Positions 48,801-60,873 of a stretch of 64,000 nucleotides of DNA are shown here, piece by piece; the first letter of the stretch is position 1; the number at the start of each line of letters is the position of its first letter. Source of the stretch: Marthasterias glacialis (Eukaryota > Echinodermata > Asteroidea > Forcipulatida > Asteriidae); the NCBI GenBank assembly GCA_911728455.2, contig OU452225.1:20494495-20558494 (forward strand). Reading direction: 5' to 3'. The notes under the pieces were generated by a model. It saw only the letters and a list, made by a program, of their open reading frames with translations. It was not told the DNA's origin and did not search any database. The translations under genes were made by a program, and so were the position numbers.

Positions 48801-51800
48801 TTGTTTTTTATTTGGTGGCAGTTATTGCAAAACCCGAGATGCTGGATGCTCCGACCGTGGGAGAGGACAACACGGTAACATTGCAGCTGCAGGCAACGGA
48901 TTCTCCATATATCAGGTGAGGATTTTGTAGCAGCCCCCCCCCCACACTCACACACACAAGTGTGGAAACACCTGCAATCGGGGACCTCCTATTGTCCCTC
49001 TGTTGTTTGTACTCTAACTTTTTGGCATCAGCTCCCATTGGTTTTGTACGTGACTTTCCAAAGGGGGACCTTCACCCAACTGAGGACCCTATTGTCCCTT
49101 TTGTTATGGGTCCCCGGTTTGAATGTGTATACAAACTTACACATTCTTTTTAACACCGAGTTGTGGGGACCACCTATTGTTGTTCTATTATTCCCTTTTT
49201 TATTGAATTACCTTGTGGGGACAGGGTTTGACAAAGAAAATCGTTGTGGGGACCTTTGTTCCATTGTATAAATGTCCCCCAAAACACCCATCCCCCTTCC
49301 AGCCACAGGGTAATAATAATAGTGTAGTAATGTGCATTCACAACAATAGTAATAATAACTACAGTCGACTCTCGTTAAAACGAGCTCGGATGTTACCGGT
49401 TTATACGAGGTATTTTGCCGGTCCCGAACTGCCCCGTGCGTGTTTGAATGCATTTAAATACGGATGATACGAGCACGGTCATAACGAGAACACGGTTAAT
49501 ACGAGGTATTCTTGCGGCCCCGTAACGAGCAAATGTATTGTTTGTCTTACATTTATAGCGAGTTTGGGGAATGAATTGTTGGGCATCGATAGTTTACCTT
49601 CATTGAGGCGAAAAATTGAAGTCCCAGCCTTTCAAAACGTGCTACCGCTCCGTTGATCATGATCAATAGAGGTGCTATTTGAGCGTTGGCAATGATACCA
49701 GTCTATTGAATGGTAGTACAATGCAGATGAGAGGTGGACACCAGACCGTTTATTGTTCGCTGGTATCCCGCCTTAGCAATGCGATATCTCACACTACTGT
49801 GACCTTACTAAGGTGTGAAAACCAATGAAAATCAACATTCAACTTATCATGTTGGCCGTTGCGACCGAAACTTGGCTGCCAAGAACGGCAAGTTTAAGTC
49901 ATATGCGCTCTTTTTTCAGTCACAAAAAATGTAAATTGTTTTCATAAATTGACTTTCAAAATAAATTAATTAAATCAAAACAGTTTTATTTGCCCCAAAT
50001 GTGTTTGCATGGTACATGTACATGTATATGATCACAGTTATGCAGTGTCCATTGCAGTACGGGTGCATTTATATACATGTACATATGCGTCCATTATGTC
50101 ATGCACTGTGCATTGTTAATACCGCGCTCGGATAATACGAGGTTCGGTTAATACGAGAAAAACGGGCCAGTCCGGCGGACCTCGTATTAACGAGAGTCGA
50201 CTGTAGTTCTTTATAGCACATTTTACAATAATGTATTAGCGTGCTTTACATTAGTGCCCTGGTAATTGGGCCAATAACATTCCTGTAATCTTTCTCAGCT
50301 CCCTGGGGAGTAAACAGCCCTGTATTGCCGTGGCAGTCCGAAGGCTTTTACAAACACAGTATCAACCTCTACCCATTTGTACCCATTTATACCCCCTGGG
50401 GAAAGAGAGGCAATTATAGTAAAGCATCTTGCTCAAGGACACAAGTGTCATGACCGGGATTCAAACCCACATCCCTATGACTTCACCACCTGAGCTTGAG
50501 TCTGGTGCCTGGTGCACTAGACTGCCCGGTCATAACATGCAATGAGTAATTTGATAATACGGATAATTTAGAAATGCACAATGGACCAACTGGACCCCTT
50601 TCATATGCCGTTATCACTGCGGACAAACAATGGTGACATGCACGCTGTACGCGACACAAAACCATTGGCCACTCCTCAGACCTCAGGGAGGGCACTATTT
50701 GATGTCATATGCAAAGGGTCTATGAAAAAGGCGAACAGGTTGGTTAAGACGTAACAGCTGAATTGGGGATAAAGAATTTTATTTTGGTGTTTACCCTACA
50801 CCAATGTGTGATAAATACTGTATACTCAGTGCTTTCCTGAGTTCTGCAGAAACTAATCCACTACTCGGATGAGATTCGAACAGATATCTGGACCATCGAG
50901 CTTGCTCAGTGACAAGAGGCCAGTTTAAGTTGCTCAAGAACAACTTCTCTTCTTTTACTTTAACAGAAATTGTTGCATGGCAATTGCATGGCAAGTTTTT
51001 CCCACATCTACTCGGAACAAAATAAAAACAAAATATATAACATAATATTGAAGCCGGTGTTGTACATGTAGTTATACATGATCGATAGGATGTTTGTCTG
51101 TGCGGACATATTGTATCAAGTTTACCTTTAACAGTCATCCATGCCCTGATTTTTGAAAACAGTGTTTATCAGGTTACAGTCGCCAAAGTAAAATCAGAGT
51201 CTACAATCAGCAGACGCGAAGCCGGGGGCAGTACGCTTGGCGGCTATCAGCAATCGCAGGATGAGTACATCACTGCTGAGTTCAACAAGACTGCCCTGCC
51301 GTCCAAGTTCCAGGTTGGCGACAACAAGACGTACAATGGGTACCGCAACGCCCCACTGAACCCTGGGACTAGCTACAACATCCAGTTTTGTGGTGTTGGT
51401 AAAACTAAGCAGGTAGGTAGAAGGGCCCTTCTCGTTTTCCTGTCCAACACTTTCGTAGCATTTATTTTGTACAGACCCTTTGCACTGATGTCACACACAA
51501 TAACTCTCTGCACATGGTCCGCCATTTACAGGCATGATATTCGTCCTACTGAAGTCTGATTTTCGATTTGTTGGCCCACAGAAAAATCAGCAAAATTGTC
51601 ATAAAACAGCCTGAAGAGTCTATTAAAACCTATACCATAATGCATATGTTCATTTCATGTGGGCCCTTGTACTCAATAAGGATCATAATAATAATCATAT
51701 AGCGCTTTATCACACCCTATGGGCGTCTCAGAGCGCTCAGTATTTTTTTCCTGCAAGGTATGATGAGTTAAGTTTTTGAAGTATGAGACCTGTTCCTTTA

Positions 51801-54800
51801 CATAGCACCATGTAATGGTTTACAAGGTGCTGTGGCACAATCTGCAGCCGATCAAACCAGGAACACCAGGGCGAACCCCTTCTCTTTGCGATAAGTGTCA
51901 CTGGGTTCTTTTACGTGCATTACACAACACACGGGACCAACGGCTTTACGTCCCATCCGAAGGACAAAGCAATAATGGTTAAGTGTCTTGCTTAAGGACA
52001 CAAGTGTCACGACCGGGACTCAAACCCACACTCTGCTAATCAGAAACACCAGAGCTTGAGTCCGGTGTTCTTATCCGCTCGGCCATGACATGCCAATACA
52101 ATTTACCAGGGGCCGAGTACCATGCCTGCATTTACTGAGTAACATTACATGTTAATTGATGTAGTGTGCATCTCACCCCGGCGTGTCGCCTGAAATGCAC
52201 GCTGAGCAGTATCACACACAGAATCTGATTCCCACTTTATCCTGGGTGAAGACGTCAGGTGATTTGGGTCATTGGGTTAAAAAAAAATTATGACTACCTG
52301 ATTTTGAAAGGTGGAGTAACTCTGCTCAGATTTATTATCTGTGCTGTTGATCGTTTACTGTTTTAGACTTGCGTACTAGCCCTCTGAAGGTTATTCAACA
52401 AATTCTGTCATCACTTAATACCAGTTGTTGGGACACCCCTTTATGATGCCAGTTGCTTTATTGTAATTGATCTTTTCAATGCAAATTGTCAAAAGTTTGC
52501 ATTTTGTGTGGATGTAATACGAGTAAAACTGAAAATATGCAATGTATTTGATAATGGCCATTGCCCAGTTCATTCAAAGCATGACTTTTGATCCAGATTA
52601 ATGCCATATTGTAGTTTGACAGTGTTTAACAAACAACCATTACAAACCATTTGGATTTAATCTTTCAAAAAAACTCAACTATTCAAATATTCTACACTCT
52701 GTTATGCAAAGTTTTGCCCCTTTTTTAATTTTTGTTTTTGCTTTCTTTTTAAGGATACCAATCCAAGTTGTACGGAACCAATGGCTGTTAAAAGTGAGTT
52801 TTTCCTTTCCAATCCATAGAATGACAATATGATAAGAATATTAATTTCTATTGACTTCTTAAAGGCAGGGGATATTTTTGGTAATTACTCCAAAAATAAA
52901 TGGCCAGGAGCAACAGAGAGCTGTTGATTGTATAAAACATTGTGAACAATGACTCCCTGTTAAGTAACCTAGTTTTTGAGAAAGAGGTAATTTCTCGCTA
53001 AGATATTTGAGTCTGAGAAAGGCTTCAGGCATGAAGCTTTTTTCACAAAATGAAAACATTGTGGATCCTTCTGCGTGGAAATAACCGCTCCAAAATTTTG
53101 CCGATATCTCAAGAACGCTTACATCTTTTGAAATAAATCAGAGGTTAGTTTTATAGTCTACATTTATATAGGATTGAAACAAACGTACGGTTCCAAATAC
53201 CAAAGGTACACCCTGCCATTAAACAGCAAACATATCCTATTAGCTAGATCAAGGCACTTTACAACATTATTATCCCTGTTCCATCAGGCTTACTAAGACA
53301 AATTTCTTAAACTTTCTCAACTCCCTGGGGAGAATATCACCCTAAGCTGCTCATATGAGCACTAAGGGGTTAATTCAACACAAAACTATCTCATCCCTCG
53401 CAGGTTCCTATTTTATAATACACCTGGGTTAAGAGAAGTAATTATGATTAAGTACCTTGCTCGAGGACACAAGTGTCATGACCAGGAATCGAACCCACAC
53501 TCCGATGATTCAGCCATCAGAACCTGAGTCCAATGCACTTGACCACTCGGCCAGGATATGCCAATGAGTGGGGTCATGGGTTCAAAACCCCAAGCTGCTT
53601 CTATTATCTCTGCCCTCTCAGGTTCCCATTTATACACCTGGGATAAGAGAAGCAATATATGGTTAAGAGTCTTGCTCAAGGACACAAGCATCATGACCAG
53701 GCAAGTTTCAGTGTTGAAATATTGTGGCACAAGGGTCAAAAGTATGAACAATTTCACGATTTATATTTTAGTTAATACAATAATTTTGATAGGAGGGTCA
53801 CCTATCCGTCATAGCTTTTCATTTTGGGCAATCTTTATAAAAATACATCAAACAGAAGAAAGATAAAGGCAGTGTCTATAATTTCAAATTAAATGTAGAA
53901 AAATTAATTGGGCAAAAAATGTATATTAAAATGATAAACCAATATTAGTGATTTTTACGAAACAGATATTCTATTTGTTATTTTTTCATTTAGCTCGAGA
54001 ACTTGGTACAGGAATAGAGCAGATAGTTGCCGTCATTGTGGGTATTTTGGTCGTCCTGGCAGTGGTCGTCATTGTTCTTGTTGTCATTGTCCACAGAAGG
54101 TACCCCAATTCCTTTCATTAATTTTTGTTGTAAGAAGTAAACAGTTCAAATCTTGCAGTCCTGGAATTTCTTCGTTGCAAAGGGCATGTCCATTGGAAAG
54201 GTTTAAAGTTGATGGGGATTATGTTGAAAGGGGCACCAAGGCGGAGTCAAGTCTAAAAGATGAGCCACTTCAGGGCAGTTGTTTTCCATTTCTGTGCTTA
54301 TTTTCTGTAATCAATTTACATATTGATCTGCTCCACTTGAATTTCTTCAATATCCCTCCTTTGGTTTTAAATGACTACATCCCACACATCAAGATGACCG
54401 TGTTGAGGGGGCTGGGTGTGGAGGGGGCTGGGCGTGGGTCGGGGGGTGGAGAGTCAGAGATTGGTTTTGAATCTCAGAAGAATAAGAGATTTACGAAAAA
54501 TGGAACCCTTACATAGCCCTCCATCGTTGAGGTTTAATGGAAATGTGCACCTGTGTTTGTAAGCCAAACACAACTCTCTGCCCGTGACGGGTCTTCTTTT
54601 GACCTCATTGAGGGCGCTGTTTGAGCTTTTGACATCATGTGCAAGGGGTCTATTTAGGATTCTCAGTCAAAAAGTGAGTTTTAGACAAAACAACCTTGTA
54701 GAAGAATGTTTAAAATCATTCTGTTTTGCTAATTGTAATATTTCTTTGGAAATGTTGTTTTTCCAGACGGCGATCGGACAAGACTGACAATACCAATGGC

Positions 54801-57800
54801 ATTACTCTATCTAACCTTGGTAAGAATTGTGTACTATGTTATTTTGCTTATACTACTGGGTGGAGAGAAGAAATTATGGTGAAATGACATAGTTTGTATC
54901 CCCTTCCAAGTATTCAAGGTTTTGTCATCAAGGATCCAATTCAAGTATTCATCCCATTTTTAAACCTCAGTTATAAATTACTTTTCTAGCAAAATTTGAC
55001 CCTTGTGGCATTTTTTGAAAAAAATTGTCCATTTTAACAATTAGAAACTAATTTTTATAACAACTTCTTAAACCTTGCTAATAATGTAGATACACACTTG
55101 ACTGTAATTTGCCAATTTACTGTTTGCAAAACTATTTACAGAAAAAGCCAAGCCAAGAACCAACGGTGTACCGAATCAGTCAGCCGTCGTTGAGGAACTT
55201 GTCCGCAAAGAGCTCAGGCGCTCAGGTGGGGTCAAAGGAAAAGCAAGCACCCCTGTGCCACAGCCGACTAAGGTCTCCGCCCCACCCAAGAAAGCCTGGA
55301 AGCCCCACAAGCCAGTCAGCCTTCAAGATCTTCCCGACCACATCAAGAAGAAGAAGGCCAAGGGAAACAAAGGCTTCTCAAGTGACTTTGCGGTAAGTTG
55401 GATTTCTTCATAGATAGGTTTGAAGCCCCAGCTCAACATTGGTATTAAAGAAGAAAAACATAAATGTTCACAGATTTACATATACCTTACATGGTATTAA
55501 GATAATGATGGTAGAAACCTTTCCTTAAAATATTTCTGCCTGAAGTGTTATTGTTTTCAAATAATACATCAAATAAGATCCAAAATTAGTTTTTGTCTCA
55601 GTGAGACAAAAACTCTGCCTTTAGGAATGCATACAAAAATGCTGAAAGCATTTTTACTGCTTTCTCGCAAATGAGCTGATGGGCGATTAACACTGGCCCT
55701 GTCTTTAAGTAGAATTCTGTATGCAGCTGAAGAATCTCCAGTCCTCAGTTATTTTTATTTTTGTCCATTTTAGAGTTTACCTGATGAACAGTTGCACTCC
55801 TGTGACGTGGCTCAGAAGGAAGAACAAAGATGCAAGAACCGATATGCCAATATCATCCCATGTGAGTTAGAAAACACAAGAAGATCTCCAAGTGTCTTCT
55901 CCAAGTGTCTTGTAGCCAATCTGTATAATAATGCTCTAGAATCAAGTTCTGCTGGCCAAGTCGTCTTTAAACGTGGGGCTTGAACAGTGGCGTAACCAGA
56001 CAATTTAATTTGGGGGCCATCATTTTTTTGGGGGGACAGGGCTATTTAATGTATCAAACCATTCATTTGTGTGGTTTTTTTTAATCTCATTTGGGGAGGG
56101 GGCAAGGGGTAGGGTTCTGAGGTGGTAGGCCCCATCCTCTGCCTCTCTCTGGTTGCACCACTGGGCTGGAATCCTTGTTGTGGCACTGTAATGGGAGACA
56201 TACATGCTTAGCATCTTGAATAGTTGAGTTTGTTTTTTTCACCATAGATTTGGTGTGTTCTTTTTCGCGGGGCTGCATACTCCAACGGAGTTGAGATGGT
56301 CTCAAGAACGCCCAAGACTCAATTAACTTAAAATTTTGTAGTTGCCCTTTGAAAGGGATAATAATACAAATGATGATTTTTAAATACCCCCTTAATACTG
56401 GCGTTTCTTAGCACCTCAACCTTAAATTACAAAGAGATGAGTCTTTACTAGAGATTTGAATGAGTCAGTAGAGGTAGCTTGATGGATATAGAGGGGGAGA
56501 TTGCTCCATAGTGATTGTGCAGCTGAGGCAAAACCTTGTTGACCATAGCAAGTGTAGGTAACTGAACCATTTGCTAGTTGAAATTGTGATGAGCATGGAT
56601 GAGATTATTTGTAATGTTTTACCCATACACCGATGTGTGTTAAGCACTGCATACTCAGCACTTTTCCCGAGTCCTGTGAAAAAAAATCACAGGCATTTTT
56701 CCTCGGGTGGGATTCGAACCCACGACCCCACCCGAGGAAAAATGCCTGTGACTTTTTTTCACAGGGCTTGGGTTCTTTATCCCCGATGCTAAAATTAACA
56801 TCTCTCATAATGGATGAGATTTCTCTGAATTTTTCTGGATTTCCGGATTGTTCCAAATTATTGTAGGTACTTGGACCATTTGCTAGTTGAAATTGTGAGC
56901 AGGGATGAGATTTATCTGAAATTTTCTGGATTTTGCAAAATTATTGCCAACAAAAAAACATTTAAAATGTCATTTGCATACATCCAGGTCCTTGTAAAGC
57001 CTTTACACAGTATACATACTGTATTTTGGGCTGTATACATACTGTATTTCGGGTGGTCGCGTTGGCGTAGTGGTATCTTTCCTCGCCCTCCACCTCCAGG
57101 ACTCCGGTTCCAATCCCGCCGGGGGCACTATGTGGATTGGGTTTTTCAGTCCCTACCTGATTGCGTGGGATTTCCTTTGAATATTTCTCTGGGGTTTTCC
57201 TCCCACATCTAAAACTGAAACTTCCTTCCTTGTCTTCTCTCCATGGGGTTCATGGCTAGTGTAGTGATTAAGTTCGCTTTTCTGAGAATCCTTGACTTCA
57301 CAACCAGAATTAATAAATGAAATGAAATGAAATTTTGACTACACCAAGGTGCTTGCCCCATCTATATTTAAGCACAGAATGCTGCCATTGATACGGGTTA
57401 TGGTGTGGTTGGTAGCCACCAAACCAGCCACTGGTGTTTCATGGATTTTTCATTTTCATCCACTCTCACCCTGTGTGAGTTTGTAATGACACTTTATTCC
57501 CCTAAAACACTTGAAATTCAGATGTATATTTTCAATTTAATATATAATTGTTTTGTTTTTTTCCCTAGACGACTGCACTCGAGTTGTTCTTGACGTGTTA
57601 AAAGAAGACCAGAGCACTGATTTCATAAACGCCTCATACATCGACGTAAGCAAGCAACTAATACCTATAAACTAGCTATCAAAAAAGTTAAAGGTGCCAC
57701 GAGTATCTTGTCAAAGCTCCAACCGAACAACTCTGTGCATTGACTTCTCACCTTTGACCTTTGCATAATTAATGAGCACTGCATGATCCCAAAGTTGAAA

Positions 57801-60800
57801 CTTGAGCAACAAATGAAAGTAAACCACTTCAGAGTTATTTTCAAAAAATAGCGTGACCTTCTCTGTGATTTTTGTTTTAACCTCCAGGGGTACCTGCGGA
57901 AAAATGCCTACATTGCTACTCAAGGTGAGCACTACAGTCTCATTATTTTATTTAATTATAGTCTTTTTAGTTATTTTTTTTTACCCTTCGCCGATGTGTG
58001 CCACGCACTGCATACTCGAGTCCTGCAGGAACAAACTCCACAGGCATAATACTCGGGTGGGACTCAAACCCAAGACCCCTTGACTTTAGCCTTAATCTTT
58101 TGTTAGGTTCCCTGTGTATACAATGATAATGAAAATTCAAATTGCCATGTATTTGAAAGGGACCTGACTATTTTGTCCTTCAAGCCTCAGTTTGGGTACA
58201 TTGTGTTGAATGGATACAAAGACTGAAAAACGTAGATGCAGATACAAGATCCTTGTTCCAACTTCACGCTGTTAAACGTTTTTGTCTTTCAGGACCCAAT
58301 AAATCTTCTAGCCCTGATTTCTGGAGAATGGTTTGGGAGCAAGAAGTCTTGATTGTCGTCATGCTCACCAATCTCGTTGAAAATGCAAAGGTAAGAAATC
58401 GTAAACCATTTCCCATAGGGTTTTTTGTTTTGTTTTTTTGTCGATAAGTTTTCCACAGGATTCTACCATCCTTCATCATCAACAGCAGCCCCCAATTTCA
58501 TACAGTTGCTTAAGCATAACAAGTAGCTAAGCACAAATAAACTATGCTTACCAGAATAAGGTTACTAGCCACAATACCAATTTTCCAATGTACCATCTGT
58601 GACTGGTATCCTGCTTATTTTTGCTTAGCAGAAATAGTTAAGCAACATTTCCAGCTTAAGCAGCTCTGTGAAATTGGGCCCTGGTTGGTTGCAGCTTTCA
58701 CTTGCATCAGGGGCACAATTTCATAGAGCTGCTGAAGCACAAATAGTAACTAAGCACAAGACAATTTTGCTTACCAGAATACGGTAACCAGACAAAATAC
58801 CATGTCACATAGCTGCAGGGCTTGAAATTACCACTGGACCGCAGGCCCAAGCCCAGTGATCTTAGCATCGGGCCAGTAAGACTCATGATAAGACAAGTCT
58901 GCTGGACTAGTGTTTTCCAAATGTTGAGTTAGTGTCTGGTGATAAATATCTCTAAATTCTGTTGAGTATCCAAGTAAGAGGGTCTTTTGTATCTGTTACC
59001 CATCAGAAGGAGATAAATCTTCTCTAGTACTTGTTCAAATGAAAACATTTTATACGTTTATACTGTGAAGATAGTTGTTCTCATTTTGATTCTGGTCTTT
59101 TAAAAACACTTTTGGTCCAGTAATAATGTTGAGTTACAGGTCCTGTGGTCTTGTGGTTTTTTCCTCCCAAATTCGAGCCCTGGGCTGGTTTTTGGCACTT
59201 GTTTCGCTTAGCAGAAAATTGTTAAGCAATATTGTCTGCTTGAAAATTCTGTGAAATTTGGCCCTGGTACAGTGATGGGCACGCCACATGTCCCACACTG
59301 TCATGAGTTTGTCAGCAGACATGACACTGCTATCCCTCATAAGATCAGGGTCTTGACCATGGTGCTGGAGAGGTTTCATCCTGCTGTTTGAACTTTTTTG
59401 TTGGTTTTGGGGTCTTTTCAGAAAAAATGTATACAGTACTGGCCTGATGAACAGCAGACTTACGGGGACATCGTCGTGAAGCTTGTCTCGGAGAAAGTTC
59501 AGAAGGATTTTACTGAACGCACATTTGTGATCTCAAACATCAACGTGAGTCTCTTTATTCTTGTTTTCTTTCCATGAGTCCATCCACAATGTGCGTCGCC
59601 CGACAACCATAGAACGTGTTCGCTTTTAACCGATAACGTAAAACACATACACGGAATCCACCACCCTTCCCCATCATTCTTCCTTTCCTACCTCTCCCCT
59701 CTTCTATCCCCTAACCCACTTCGCCCAAATCCACCACCAAACCCACCCTTCCCCATCCATACCTCTCCCCCATTCTACCCCCAACCCATCTTGCCCAATT
59801 TCACCACCCAACCCACCCTTCCTCGTTACCTACCCCTCCCCCATTCTACTCCCTGACCCACCTTGCCTAATTCCACCACCCAACCCACCCTTTCCCATCC
59901 TTCTTCCTAACCTATCCCTCCCCATCCTACCACCTAACCCACCTCGCCCAAATCCACCACCCAACCCACCCTTCCCCATCCTTCCTCGTTACCTACCCCT
60001 CCCCCTTCCCCTCCCCCATCCTACCACCTAACCCGTTTTACCCAAATCCACCCCCAACCCACCTGTGCCTCCCATCGTTTCAACCTTACCCCACCATCAT
60101 CTCTCCTCTGTAGATTGATGAGGACATACCTCGGGAAATCAAGCAATTCCACTACACCTCCTGGCCAGACATGGGTCTACCAGACTCCCCAGCACCCCTC
60201 ATGAAATTCATCCACGAAGTCAAACAGCACGAGGATGACAACAAGCCCAGTCCGATGGTTGTACACTGCAGGTATATTCAAGCATATTAACACGCAGTTC
60301 ATGTCTCGTGGCCCATAGATCCTTCTCAGACGACGTCACTATATGCTGGAGTACTTACACCTGCATGTCATGCACATGTTACAAACAAGTGCAACAAAAC
60401 ACAACACTGGATGGCACTACCCGTACGTAAGCAACAAAATGTGCACAGTCCTCCAGCATGGCAGACCTCCCGCATTGCTGTAAAAATGTGACGTCAGTGA
60501 GAAGACTCGAAAGGTCTCTTTGTGCTTAATATTTTCCTAGGTCATCAGACATGTTGAAGGCAATCCATTCCTAAAACTTTCCCAACTCCCTTGGGAACAA
60601 ACAACTATCTCAATAAGTGACTATAACTAGTGAATTAGTAAACTTGCAGGTACAACCATGTAGAAATCTCTCTTTTGGGAGGAGTGGTGGCTCTGAAAAG
60701 AGCTGGTGTGGTCATGACGTTTCGAACAGTATTCTCTGCTCGTCTTTAAGAGAAACCTGAAGACGAGCAGAGCCACCACTCCTCCAAAAGAGATGTATAC

Positions 60801-60818
60801 ACGGTTGTACCCGCAAGT

Positions 60819-60873
<55 letters not shown>

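Noticed and set aside
225..51070. Repeated GTACATGTAC words throughout
   Set aside because: They appear common in this genome's background and in unrelated introns; I could not tie them to a feature without counts.
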